DNA of 64,000 nucleotides from an uncultured Spirochaetota bacterium. GTDB taxonomy: Bacteria; Spirochaetota; Spirochaetia; Treponematales; Treponemataceae. Below the pieces are notes generated by a model. It saw only the letters and a list, made by a program, of their open reading frames with translations, did not search any database and was not told the DNA's origin. The translations under genes were made by a program, and so were the position numbers. Below are positions 46,116-54,458 of the stretch, in pieces. The stretch is taken from positions 1 to 64,000 of the forward strand of contig CALXMF010000002.1 of the NCBI GenBank assembly GCA_944389415.1, read 5' to 3'. The first letter of the stretch is position 1. Every line of letters begins with the position of its first letter.

Positions 46116-46148
46116 AAAAACAGCCTCTGATTCACAGAGGCTGTTTTT
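46116..46148. terminator. bidirectional terminator between the phosphoesterase and SUMF1-like genes
   Basis: A perfect 14-bp stem, 46116–46129 with 46135–46148 (AAAAACAGCCTCTG and complement), around a 5-nt loop. A and T runs on the two sides serve both converging genes. Confidence 0.88.
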
Positions 46149-46153
46149 ATATT

Positions 46154-47140
46154 TTAGAATATAGTTTCAGGCTGCGCTGTTGTTACCAGCCGAAACCCCA
46201 TATAGTTATATGCTTCGTTAGGATCATACGCATATCGGTCGCCTGCAAATAGATAACTTGCATACGGACTCCAGCTGCCTCCGCGGCAAACTCGCTCCGC
46301 ACCTTCAGAAGGGCCACCATAATAAGCAGTACTTACCGTCTGATATACATCAAACCAGTCCCAGCAAAATTCCAAAACATTACCACTCATATCGTACAAA
46401 CCAAGACCGTTCATATTTCCACTTCCGGGAACAGCAGGATCACCACCAGCTGTCGCTACAAGTCGTGTGCCGCTGCTGTTCGCGTCATACCACGCAAATG
46501 ACCCTTGTTCCGAGGAAGAATCAACAGCGCCGCTCACCAGATCTCCGCGCTGAAAACCGGTCTGAGTTCTCCGTGCTGCATATTCCCACTCCGCTTCTGA
46601 CGGCAAACGGAAACCGTCTGCTTTCCAATCACACACAGCTAAATCACAGGCAACTGTATCACCGGAATCACGCAGGACTTCGCCTTCATAAGTATAACAG
46701 GGTGTGCGTCCGGTTATTTCACTGAGTGCATTGCACCAGACTACCGCATCATACCAACTGATATTAGTCACCGGCTGAAACTTATTCGCATCTGTCGGAG
46801 CCCTGCCGCGCCGTCCCATAGACCCTTCCTGCCCAGGATTATAAAACAAATAGCCAATAGCCTCAGCCTTTTTACGAACCGCATACCATAAACGATAACT
46901 TGTTTCGCATTTTGCAATGTAAAACGGACTGATAGAACGCTCCGCCGTATACGTCTGGGCATCTTCTCCAATCGTATACACATCATCAGCCCCCTGTATA
47001 AATTTGCCAGAGAACACAAACACAGAATCAATATCCGAAATAAAAGAAGGTTGCGCAGGCTCTGTTACAGCCTCCGCAGCGGTTAAAACACCGGCACACA
47101 ATATCCCCGCAAGCCCAGACACAAATGCTCTTCTATCCAT
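46154..47140 (-). CDS. exported SUMF1/FGE-fold protein without the catalytic cysteines
   Basis: 328 residues. A signal sequence (RRAFVSGLAGILCAGVLTAAEA) is followed by the C-type-lectin-like SUMF1 fold. It shows FQPVTNISWYDAVVWCNALSEITG, GFRLPSEAEWEYAAR, NGLGLYDMSGNVLEFCWDWF and RVCRGGSWSPYASYL. In true formylglycine-generating enzymes two cysteines follow the RGGSW motif; here they are absent, so sulfatase activation is unlikely. Treponemes have several such proteins; roles in binding or as surface proteins are suggested but unproven. GGAG precedes the ATG. Confidence 0.85.
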   Translation of the reverse strand: MDRRAFVSGLAGILCAGVLTAAEAVTEPAQPSFISDIDSVFVFSGKFIQGADDVYTIGEDAQTYTAERSISPFYIAKCETSYRLWYAVRKKAEAIGYLFYNPGQEGSMGRRGRAPTDANKFQPVTNISWYDAVVWCNALSEITGRTPCYTYEGEVLRDSGDTVACDLAVCDWKADGFRLPSEAEWEYAARRTQTGFQRGDLVSGAVDSSSEQGSFAWYDANSSGTRLVATAGGDPAVPGSGNMNGLGLYDMSGNVLEFCWDWFDVYQTVSTAYYGGPSEGAERVCRGGSWSPYASYLFAGDRYAYDPNEAYNYMGFRLVTTAQPETIF

Positions 47141-47164
47141 ACATACTCCAATTTATTATACTGT

Positions 47165-48217
47165 TCACAGCGAACCTTCGGCACTCAGTTTCTGACCATG
47201 CAGCAGCCGATACAACCGCCGTTCTTTGCGATGCTTATGCACACGATCCCGATGAACAGCAGTAGAACGCCGATGCACAGAAGAACGCTCTTTAAGCAGG
47301 AAACCGGCACAAACAGCTGATAAAATACACGCAAATGATATCACCGAAACTCCAATCCAACCGGACTCCGTCAACGGCAACGGCACGTTCATTCCAAAAA
47401 AACTCACAATAAATGTCGGCACCATCAAAATAAGTGAAATGACCGTCAGTTTCTTCATCACAATATTAAGGTTATTTGAAATAACAGATGCAAATGCATC
47501 CATCATCCCGGACAAAATATCACTATATGTTTCAGCCATCTCAATAGCCTGACGGTTATCTATCTCCACATCTTCCAGCCAGTCCTGATCTTCAGAATCA
47601 AACGAAATTAAACGTGTCTTCATCAATTTTTCAAAAAGCAACTGATTGCTTTTTAACGATGTCGTAAAAAAAACCAGAGATTTTTCAAGATTTAAAAGCT
47701 GAATCAATTCATTATTCTTAATCGAAAGCTGCAATTCACTTTGAATCGATGTTGAACGGCGATTTATTTCCTTCAGATAACGCAGAAAAATGATATCAGC
47801 ACGACTCATTATTTTAATGATAAATGCCGGAAAATCATTCAATGTTAAACCTTTTACCCGATTTGAGGATATATCCTCAAGAACTTCGCAATCTGTCCAG
47901 CAGATTGTAATAATTTTATCAGGAAACAATACCATTCCAAATGGAATAGTAAAATAACTAATATCATCAGAAGGTGAAAAAATAGGCAGACGGGTAATTG
48001 TCAATATATAATCATCATCTTTTTCTATACGAGAAAGTTCATCAGGATCGAGGATATCCAGAATATGCTCCTGCTGAACATGATATTCTTCTTCTAGGAT
48101 ACGAATATCTTCACGTGTAACACAGCGCGCATCCACCCATGTACTCTGTCCCGCTTTTAAAGACTCCTGCTCACGGCTAACCAGACGGCCGTCTTCCTGC
48201 TGCCAGAATGTTATCAT
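47165..48217 (-). CDS. corA: CorA-type magnesium/cobalt transporter
   Basis: Magnesium channel of the inner membrane. From the ATG at 48217 (AGGAGG upstream) it has 350 residues. A large cytosolic N-domain is followed by two C-terminal membrane helices; the first ends in the signature GMN (IVSFFGMNVPLP). The extreme C-terminus is very basic (HRRSTAVHRDRVHKHRKERRLYRLLHG) and longer than usual. The frame stays open a further 10 codons upstream, past the ribosome site. A promoter and a short open frame lie ahead of it at 48275–48441. Confidence 0.93.
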   Translation of the reverse strand: MITFWQQEDGRLVSREQESLKAGQSTWVDARCVTREDIRILEEEYHVQQEHILDILDPDELSRIEKDDDYILTITRLPIFSPSDDISYFTIPFGMVLFPDKIITICWTDCEVLEDISSNRVKGLTLNDFPAFIIKIMSRADIIFLRYLKEINRRSTSIQSELQLSIKNNELIQLLNLEKSLVFFTTSLKSNQLLFEKLMKTRLISFDSEDQDWLEDVEIDNRQAIEMAETYSDILSGMMDAFASVISNNLNIVMKKLTVISLILMVPTFIVSFFGMNVPLPLTESGWIGVSVISFACILSAVCAGFLLKERSSVHRRSTAVHRDRVHKHRKERRLYRLLHGQKLSAEGSL

Positions 48218-48249
48218 TGGAAAAATCCTCCTTGCATGAAAAATCATTT

Positions 48250-48315
48250 TTCTGCAGGAGACAGCCTGACTGTATTACAGAACACACAATGCGCCTGTTT
48301 TTAAATCCTGCAGAA
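48250..48315 (-). promoter_or_regulatory. inverted repeat in the corA leader
   Basis: TTCTGCAGGA at 48250–48259 and its exact reverse complement at 48306–48315 could form a 10-bp stem in the corA leader RNA. It bridges the end of the small open frame and the sequence before the corA ribosome site, so translation of the small frame could alter its folding. Confidence 0.4.
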
Positions 48316-48373
48316 GCATTTCTGAATGGTATACATAATAACGGGTACATTGACTTCCAGGGTCAGTATCCAT
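48275..48373 (-). CDS. possible leader peptide upstream of corA
   Basis: A 32-codon open frame, MDTDPGSQCTRYYVYHSEML and on to a TAA at 48275–48277. AGGAGG lies about 10 bases before the ATG at 48373. It lies between a promoter (48412–48441) and corA. Enterobacterial corA and mgtA have leader frames (corL, mgtL) controlling transcription by translation. Similar logic would fit, but no sequence similarity is claimed. Confidence 0.4.
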   Translation of the reverse strand: MDTDPGSQCTRYYVYHSEMLLQDLKTGALCVL

Positions 48374-48411
48374 ATACCGAAAACCTCCTACAAGAAATAA
48401 AGTGCTTTTTT

Positions 48412-48441
48412 ATTATACTATATAAAAGCTTGCATTGACAA
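48412..48441 (-). promoter_or_regulatory. predicted promoter of the corA leader/corA unit
   Basis: Minus strand TTGTCA (48441–48436), an 18-base gap, and TATAAT (48417–48412). The transcript would have a leader of nearly 190 bases before corA, long enough to hold the small open frame. Confidence 0.55.
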
Positions 48442-48474
48442 GCCAGAGGAGCAGTTACCCCTGATACCATTCTA

Positions 48475-49833
48475 TTATTCACCCGCAGGGACAGCAAGAA
48501 TTTTCTTGAACCGCAGTGCAAATAATGTAACAGTCGTCAGAGCAGCCGTTATATCAGAGACTGGTTCCGCAAGATAAATACCTTTCAAGCCCAGAAAACA
48601 CGGCAAAATATAAGCAAATGGAATAAGAATAATGACTTTCCGCAAAAGCGCGAGAAAGAGAGAAATCTTTGCCTGTCCCAAACCGACAAAAGCAGACTGA
48701 CAAGCAGTCTGCCCGCCAAATATCCACACCCCGCCCATAAAAACAGGCAGCACAGCCGCAGAGACAGTAAGCAGTTCCGCATCACTGGTAAAAATCCTCA
48801 CTAGTATATGCGGAAACAAATTCGCCGCAAGCCACCCCGCTGTAGTAATACACAGCGTAACAACCAGCATAATACGAACAGTCTGGCGGACACGCTCTGT
48901 TTTTCCTGCACCGTAATTAAAGCTGATAATAGGCTGAGTTCCCTGTGTAAAGCCCATCACCGGCACAAACACAAGCTGCATCAGACTCTGCAAAATAGTC
49001 ATCGAACCAACATACAAATCCCCGCCGTATTTTTGCAGCTGTGTATTAAATACAATAATGATAAGGCTCTCCGTTGCCTGCATAATAAAAGGCGAAATTC
49101 CTAACGCCATAGTACGTTTTGCCTGATGAACATCTGGGCGTAAACACGCGCGCCGTATTCTAAACGCACTCCGACTGGAACAGAGAAATACCACGACCCA
49201 AACAGCGCTTGCCGCCTGTGAAATAATCGTGGCCAGAGCAGCTCCTTTTACCCCCATTCCCAGAGCAAATATAAATACAGGATCAAGCACAATATTTAAT
49301 ACCGCTCCAATCACTACAGACAGCATCGCAGTTTTTGCATGCCCCTGACAAGTGATAAACATATTTAAGCCAAGCGCCAGCTGTACAAACAGCGTTCCAA
49401 TCAAATAGATAGAAAGATAATCAACAGCATATGAGATAGTCTTAGAACTGGCGCCAAACAAATATAGAACGGGTTCCTTAAAAATAAGGAATACAACCGT
49501 AAGCACTACTGCAAATGCAGTAAGCAGAGATACGGCTGTTCCTAAAATACGTTCAGCTGCATCATGTTTTCCTCGCCCCAATTCGATAGCAGCCAACGGC
49601 GCACCTCCAGCGCCTACAAAGGCAGAAAACGCCGAAATAATCGTGATAATTGGAAATGTCAAACCAACACCAGTCAGTGCAGTTGCACCGACTTCCGGGA
49701 TATGTCCAATATACATACGATCCACAATGTTATACAGCACATTAATAAATTGAGCTGCGACTGACGGTACAGCCAGCATAAATATCAATTTTACCGGCCG
49801 TTCCGTTCCTAGCTGTTCTTCCTGTTTCGTCAT
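48475..49833 (-). CDS. MATE family multidrug exporter
   Basis: 452 residues, about 12 membrane segments in two halves. The start region reads VKLIFMLAVPSVAAQFINVLYNIVDRMYIGHI, followed by GVGLTFPIITIISAFSAFVGAGGAPLAAIELG. The second half has GISPFIMQATESLIIIVFNTQL and QGTQPIISFNYGAGK, all typical of DinF/NorM-related MATE proteins. These exchange sodium or protons for cationic drugs; substrate not deducible. It stands between corA and the divergent rubrerythrin gene. Confidence 0.92.
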   Translation of the reverse strand: MTKQEEQLGTERPVKLIFMLAVPSVAAQFINVLYNIVDRMYIGHIPEVGATALTGVGLTFPIITIISAFSAFVGAGGAPLAAIELGRGKHDAAERILGTAVSLLTAFAVVLTVVFLIFKEPVLYLFGASSKTISYAVDYLSIYLIGTLFVQLALGLNMFITCQGHAKTAMLSVVIGAVLNIVLDPVFIFALGMGVKGAALATIISQAASAVWVVVFLCSSRSAFRIRRACLRPDVHQAKRTMALGISPFIMQATESLIIIVFNTQLQKYGGDLYVGSMTILQSLMQLVFVPVMGFTQGTQPIISFNYGAGKTERVRQTVRIMLVVTLCITTAGWLAANLFPHILVRIFTSDAELLTVSAAVLPVFMGGVWIFGGQTACQSAFVGLGQAKISLFLALLRKVIILIPFAYILPCFLGLKGIYLAEPVSDITAALTTVTLFALRFKKILAVPAGE

Positions 49834-49874
49834 ACAGAATTATTTCTCCATCGGGGAATCAGTATAATAAATAC

Positions 49875-49903
49875 TTACTAAAAAAAACAAGTTGTAGTAT
49901 ACT
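49875..49903 (+). promoter_or_regulatory. predicted promoter of rubrerythrin
   Basis: TTACTA (49875–49880), a 17-base gap, then TATACT (49898–49903), in the 107-base divergent space between the MATE and rubrerythrin genes. No PerR-like palindrome was recognised. Confidence 0.35.
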
Positions 49904-49940
49904 TGGATAAATATTTCTACCAGTAAAAGGAGCTGATATT

Positions 49941-50483
49941 ATGAAAGAATTAAAAGGAACCCAAACAGAGGCAAATTTGCAGACTGCGTTCGCCGGTGAA
50001 TCAATGGCCCGCAACAAGTATACATACTATGCATCAAAAGCCCGCAAAGATGGTTATGTACAGATTGCCGAATTATTTGAAGAAACAGCAGCAAACGAAA
50101 AAGAACACGCCAAAATCTGGTTTAAGCTGCTTCATGGCGGCGAAATCGCGGACACAGCCGCTAATCTTAAAGATGCTGCAGCCGGTGAAAATTATGAATG
50201 GACAGATATGTATGCCGGATTCGCAAAAACAGCAAAAGAAGAAGGCTTTGAGCATATTGCCGCGCTATTTGAGATGGTCGGCAAAATTGAAAAATCACAC
50301 GAAGAGAGATATCTGAAACTGCTGTCAAACGTTGAAAAAGAAATGGTATTCTCCAAAGACGGAGACACACTCTGGCAGTGCAGTAACTGCGGTCATCTGG
50401 TAATCGGTAAAAAAGCTCCCGAAGTTTGCCCCGTATGCGCACACCCGCAGGCATATTTTCAGGTAAAAGCAGAAAACTACTAG
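49941..50483 (+). CDS. rbr: rubrerythrin
   Basis: Peroxide-scavenging diiron protein of anaerobes, cytosolic. The 180 residues hold the four-helix diiron domain with [39 protein letters not shown] and [18 protein letters not shown] rubredoxin-like C-terminal domain has CSNCGH and CPVCAHP. AAAGGAG precedes the ATG. Likely expressed alone or with the LrgAB genes behind it. Confidence 0.96.
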   Translation: MKELKGTQTEANLQTAFAGESMARNKYTYYASKARKDGYVQIAELFEETAANEKEHAKIWFKLLHGGEIADTAANLKDAAAGENYEWTDMYAGFAKTAKEEGFEHIAALFEMVGKIEKSHEERYLKLLSNVEKEMVFSKDGDTLWQCSNCGHLVIGKKAPEVCPVCAHPQAYFQVKAENY

Positions 50484-50491
50484 ACAAAACA

Positions 50492-50517
50492 GGCAGAAAC
50501 GGTGTACGGTTTCTGCC
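50492..50517 (+). promoter_or_regulatory. hairpin immediately before the lrgA start
   Basis: GGCAGAAAC (50492–50500) and GTTTCTGCC (50509–50517) form a 9-bp stem with an 8-nt loop. It ends 3 bases before the lrgA ATG and has no T run. It occupies the place where a ribosome site should be, and none is visible for lrgA. Confidence 0.5.
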
Positions 50518-50520
50518 GCT

Positions 50521-50898
50521 ATGATTCAGATCATCTATCAGATAGGTATCGTATTTGCCGTCTGCTGGGCAGCGCGATGTATTGAAGCTGCCCTTCCCTT
50601 TGATTTTCCTGCCAGTGTTATCGGGATGCTTCTTCTGTTTCTTCTGCTGTATGTAAGAATCGTAAAAGTCGAACATATTCGGCAGAAATCAGATTTTCTT
50701 CTTTCCAATATGGCATTCTTCTTTTTACCGGCAGCAGTCAGTATCATAAATTACTTTCCTTTGCTAAAACAAAACGTAATTCCTCTGCTTGCTGTCTGCT
50801 TTATTTCTACTATCGTTACGTTTTGCTTCACTGCGGCAGTCGTTACCCTAGCGTTAAAACTCCTAAAAAAAACGAACAAACATAAGGATATCTCATAA
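50521..50898 (+). CDS. lrgA: LrgA/CidA family membrane protein
   Basis: 125 residues with four membrane segments and the family motif ALPFDFPASVIGMLLLFLLL. LrgA/CidA proteins are holin-like and influence murein hydrolase activity; in some bacteria LrgAB imports pyruvate. The neighbouring lrgB supports the assignment. The start codon has no evident ribosome site and follows a hairpin, so expression may be controlled there. It ends 3 bases before lrgB. Confidence 0.85.
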   Translation: MIQIIYQIGIVFAVCWAARCIEAALPFDFPASVIGMLLLFLLLYVRIVKVEHIRQKSDFLLSNMAFFFLPAAVSIINYFPLLKQNVIPLLAVCFISTIVTFCFTAAVVTLALKLLKKTNKHKDIS

Positions 50899-50901
50899 AA
50901 T

Positions 50902-51582
50902 ATGCAGCAGTTATATCAGTCCCCATTTTTCGGCATTGCTTTGAGTGTTTTGGCCTTTGCTATTGGAGTACAAATTCAAAAACGAACAAAACTTGCTATC
51001 TGTAATCCGCTTATTATCGCAACAGTTCTTATTATCGCAGTACTGCTGCTTCTTGATATTCCATACGAATCATATAATCAGGGAGGCGCAATCATCGATC
51101 TTATGCTGGCACCCGCGACAGCATGCCTCGCCGTTACTGTTTATACAAAAATCGCTATCCTGAAAAAAAACTGGCTCCCTATTCTTCTTGGATGCACCGC
51201 AGGATCACTTACAAGCATGGGTTGTGTACTGCTGCTTTGCAGACTTTTTCATCTGGACAACTCTGTTACCATGGCCCTTATTCCTAAATCAGTAACTACT
51301 CCAATCGCAGTCAGCATAGCAGAACAACACGGCGGCGTTATTCCACTCACAGTTGTCGCCGTTATTATAACCGGAATTATCGGCAGTGTACTGGCACCGA
51401 TTCTAATTCAGCTGCTGCGCCTGAACAATCCCGTTGCCGCAGGACTCGCCATCGGCGCGTGTTCACATGCCGTTGGAACTTCAAAAGCGCTTGAACTCGG
51501 CGAAACAGAAGGTGCAATGAGCGGTCTTGCTATCGGCATCTGCGGTATTGTAACAGTCATTTTCGCGCTTATTCTGCTTTAG
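50902..51582 (+). CDS. lrgB: LrgB/CidB family membrane protein
   Basis: 226 residues, about seven membrane segments. Motifs: LMLAPATACLAVTVYTKIAILKKNW, PKSVTTPIAVSIAEQHGG and the C-terminal GACSHAVGTSKALELGETEGAMSGLAIG. These are strongly conserved in LrgB. It is the partner of LrgA and is translated from the same message. The pair may affect autolysis or pyruvate uptake; sequence alone does not decide. Confidence 0.93.
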   Translation: MQQLYQSPFFGIALSVLAFAIGVQIQKRTKLAICNPLIIATVLIIAVLLLLDIPYESYNQGGAIIDLMLAPATACLAVTVYTKIAILKKNWLPILLGCTAGSLTSMGCVLLLCRLFHLDNSVTMALIPKSVTTPIAVSIAEQHGGVIPLTVVAVIITGIIGSVLAPILIQLLRLNNPVAAGLAIGACSHAVGTSKALELGETEGAMSGLAIGICGIVTVIFALILL

Positions 51583-51621
51583 ATATCTTAAACATATAAA
51601 TATACAAAGGAGGAACTAAGG

Positions 51622-52449
51622 ATGAAAACGGTAACACAATCAATTCAGATAAGGGAAGAGCGCAGCAACATTGTGTATTCCGCGCCATTTACCGTTTATT
51701 TATGGGAAAACTCTGTAGAAATGTACGATGGATTGCGTCGGCCACTAATTATTATCTGCCCAGGAGGCGGATTCAGATGTACATCGGACAGAGAAGCAGA
51801 TACTATCGCAACGCAGTTTTTAGCAATGGGATACCATGCCGCTGTTCTGAGATACAGTGTCGCACCAGCCTGTTGTCCTACAGCACTGTTTCAGCTCGCA
51901 CAAGCAGTTCAAATAATCAGAGAGCACAGTGAAGAGTGGTATATAGACACCAACCGCATTCTCGTATTAGGCTGTTCAGCAGGCGGACATTTAGCTGCTT
52001 CTCTCGCCTGCTTCTGGAATGAACCATTTATCGCAGACGCTCTTAAAACGAGTCCGGATATGATTCGCCCCAATGGACAAATTCTGTGCTATCCCGTTAT
52101 CACAACAGGAGAATTTAGGCATGAAGGAAGTTTTCATAATATGCTTGGCAATACAGACTGCGCAGCGCTCCGAGAAAAACTCTCTCTGGAGCATCAGGTA
52201 ACCGCGTTTACACCCCCTGCATTTATCTGGAACACATATACCGACCAAAGTGTTCCAGCAGAAAACAGCATCCTGTATATGCAGGCACTGCGCGCACATA
52301 ATATTTCTGTAGAATACCATCTTTTCAGCATAGGCAAACACGGCATAGCAACCGCAACAAAAGTTTCACAATGCAAAGACGGGCATGGCGTGCAAAAAGA
52401 ATGCGCCTTCTGGCTGCCAATGGTACAAAACTGGATTGAAAATTTATAA
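51622..52449 (+). CDS. alpha/beta hydrolase (esterase, BD-FAE-like)
   Basis: 275 residues. The oxyanion region reads LIIICPGGGF (in the place of HGGG). The nucleophile is in VLGCSAGGHLAASL (GxSxGG), the acid is in WNTYTDQSVP, and the histidine is in GKHGIATA. This pattern matches acetyl-esterase/feruloyl-esterase-like enzymes that act on acylated sugars. No signal peptide, so probably cytosolic. AAGGAGG stands before the ATG. Confidence 0.88.
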   Translation: MKTVTQSIQIREERSNIVYSAPFTVYLWENSVEMYDGLRRPLIIICPGGGFRCTSDREADTIATQFLAMGYHAAVLRYSVAPACCPTALFQLAQAVQIIREHSEEWYIDTNRILVLGCSAGGHLAASLACFWNEPFIADALKTSPDMIRPNGQILCYPVITTGEFRHEGSFHNMLGNTDCAALREKLSLEHQVTAFTPPAFIWNTYTDQSVPAENSILYMQALRAHNISVEYHLFSIGKHGIATATKVSQCKDGHGVQKECAFWLPMVQNWIENL

Positions 52450-52459
52450 GAAAAGAAAA

Positions 52460-52503
52460 TAGCGGTCTATACTTTTATATAATAATAATAAACCAGACCG
52501 CTA
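52460..52503. terminator. hairpin between the hydrolase and csrA (convergent)
   Basis: TAGCGGTCT (52460–52468) pairs with AGACCGCTA (52495–52503) across a 26-nt AT-rich loop. The right arm includes the csrA stop codon. Serves as a shared weak terminator. Confidence 0.5.
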
Positions 52504-52737
52504 CTTTAATAAACCGGCAAGCGAATCAAGACGCAATGCATCAAGATTCGCTGATGAAACCGCGGCAGCTCTATTTTCCTGCTGCACAGCAGCAAATACT
52601 TCCTGCCTGAACACTTTTACATGCTTAGGAGCTTCTACTCCTATTTTCACCTGCTCACCACGAATTTCAATGATAGTAACAGAAATATCCTCACCTATTC
52701 TGATTTTTTCATTCAGCTTACGCGAAAGAATCAGCAT
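52501..52737 (-). CDS. csrA: carbon storage regulator CsrA
   Basis: RNA-binding translational regulator, a homodimer that binds GGA motifs and controls flagellin synthesis in many bacteria. The 78 residues start [27 protein letters not shown] and contain [19 protein letters not shown], the canonical core. Its strong ribosome site AGGAGGGAGAT is formed by the last codons of fliW, and the two genes overlap by 7 bases. FliW binds and inhibits CsrA, so the pair forms a feedback switch. Confidence 0.97.
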   Translation of the reverse strand: MLILSRKLNEKIRIGEDISVTIIEIRGEQVKIGVEAPKHVKVFRQEVFAAVQQENRAAAVSSANLDALRLDSLAGLLK

Positions 52738-53180
52738 ATCTCCCTCCTCGTTCCGGCAACCGGATGAGAGATAATATGCTTAATTCTCCAGCGCGAATCA
52801 GAAAGTATCGCCTGCATACACAAATTACTGCTTGTATTGATGATCAGCGGTCCTTGCAGATTAACAGTAATATCACCTTGTTTCTGAGGAAGTGTAACAA
52901 GCGCCATTACCACCACATCAGACGGAGATACAACACCTATCTCCTCAAGCTGTTTATCATCAATGTCAACTTCATAATCACTGCAAACAAGGAACGGATC
53001 GACAACCAGAAACGCAAGAGAATCCTTTTGAACAGACTGGAGCCACAGAAACGGCTCATAACCAGACGGCAGCAGCACATATTGCGTATATTCCTCAAAT
53101 CCAAACAATCCATGCGGGATTACGAGCAGCTGTTCATCCGGTACAGATACCGTTCCCAAAGCCTTTGTCTTAACTTCCAT
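52731..53180 (-). CDS. fliW: flagellar assembly factor FliW
   Basis: 149 residues. FliW binds CsrA and flagellin in turn and thereby couples flagellin translation to export. Family pattern: [51 protein letters not shown] and [20 protein letters not shown]. It lies 14 bases after flgL and overlaps csrA. The gene order matches T. pallidum TP0658. Confidence 0.95.
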   Translation of the reverse strand: MEVKTKALGTVSVPDEQLLVIPHGLFGFEEYTQYVLLPSGYEPFLWLQSVQKDSLAFLVVDPFLVCSDYEVDIDDKQLEEIGVVSPSDVVVMALVTLPQKQGDITVNLQGPLIINTSSNLCMQAILSDSRWRIKHIISHPVAGTRREIC

Positions 53181-53194
53181 ACCCGGAACACATC

Positions 53195-54439
53195 CTAACG
53201 CATATAATTCAGCAGTGAATTTTCATATAGCCGCGCCGCCGTACTAAGCGTCGCCTGCTGCACATATTCCATCATCTTCATATCAGTGACCGCTTTAGTA
53301 AAATCAAGATCACCTTCACGGGATACCAGTTTATTCGCATTAAGAGCAGAAACTGCGTTCCGTTCAATATTAGCCTGTGCACGTTCATACAGTGCGCCAT
53401 TTTCGGCAAGACGGGTTGTCAGATTATTAATTCCACTGTCCAAACTGCCAAGTACACGACCGCCAATCGCTTCAGAATCACCGCGATACATCGCATCACG
53501 AAGCGCAATCACAGAATCAAACAGAGAACCGCCCGTTACCCGCACAGAATCACCAGTGTTATATGGTGGACGCTGGGACGCGTCTTTTACAATTCCTAAA
53601 TCAGAGAGCACTGAGCCTGAAACATCCTCAAGCCACAGCTGACGGGCATCAGTAGTCTGCAAATTAATACCATGAGACTCCGGATCTATAGAAGCCTTAA
53701 CAGCCGCGCCTGAGTCGTTTATTTTTGCAGCGACCGCATATACACTGTCTCCGGCATTTATCCTGATTGCCATACCATCTACAGAAATAACACTGTCACT
53801 TGCAGCACGGAAATCAGACGCGTCACGCCGTGAAATCAACATCTGCGGTTCTGCCCAGAACATCCGATTGCCAGCACGCTGAGTCTCCAGAAAAGCCCGC
53901 TCATCAACCTCAATAGAATTTTCCCGCACTGTACCATTGTACCGGACAGCAGAAATAACTGGCGAACCAGCTCCCGGCACAGTCCCCATCTCTACTTCAA
54001 ATGGAGTACCTTTTGTACGAGAACCAGCAAACAACGCTGTTCCATCAGGGCCAACAGCATTGGCGTTCTGCACCAGTTCGCCAAGCAGCTCATTCACTTC
54101 AGCTGCCATATTCTGAAGATCTTCTTTTGTATATGTCCCTGTCGCGCCTGTTACTGCTAATTCTCTCAGCCGCTGCACAATCTGCAAAGACTGGTTCATA
54201 TATCCTTCTGAGATCTGATACTGATCCGCAAGTGTCTGCGCGTTTTTACCAAACTGCTCAACACGGGTAAGATACGACTGATAACGCACCAGATGACCAG
54301 CCGCAATAGGATCATCACGCAGCGACTGTATACGCTGCTGACTTCCAAGCTGATTATTCGCCGCATTCAGCCGCGATTCCTGCGAACGCAGATTATATTG
54401 AACAGTATTGTTCATCATTCCGGAACTTACACGTTGCAT
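53195..54439 (-). CDS. flgL: flagellar hook-filament junction protein FlgL
   Basis: Second junction protein between hook and filament (HAP3). The 414 residues have the flagellin-like N-terminus MQRVSSGMMNNTVQYNLRSQESRLNAANNQL and C-terminus LNANKLVSREGDLDFTKAVTDMKMMEYVQQATLSTAARLYENSLLNYM. These form the paired coiled coil. GAGGAG lies 7 bases before the ATG, and it follows flgK by 19 bases. Confidence 0.96.
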   Translation of the reverse strand: MQRVSSGMMNNTVQYNLRSQESRLNAANNQLGSQQRIQSLRDDPIAAGHLVRYQSYLTRVEQFGKNAQTLADQYQISEGYMNQSLQIVQRLRELAVTGATGTYTKEDLQNMAAEVNELLGELVQNANAVGPDGTALFAGSRTKGTPFEVEMGTVPGAGSPVISAVRYNGTVRENSIEVDERAFLETQRAGNRMFWAEPQMLISRRDASDFRAASDSVISVDGMAIRINAGDSVYAVAAKINDSGAAVKASIDPESHGINLQTTDARQLWLEDVSGSVLSDLGIVKDASQRPPYNTGDSVRVTGGSLFDSVIALRDAMYRGDSEAIGGRVLGSLDSGINNLTTRLAENGALYERAQANIERNAVSALNANKLVSREGDLDFTKAVTDMKMMEYVQQATLSTAARLYENSLLNYMR

Positions 54440-54458
54440 TTCCTACTCCTCTCTGCGG

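Noticed and set aside
46154-47140. Formylglycine-generating enzyme for sulfatases
   Set aside because: The two catalytic cysteines after RGGSW are missing, and no sulfatase gene is near.
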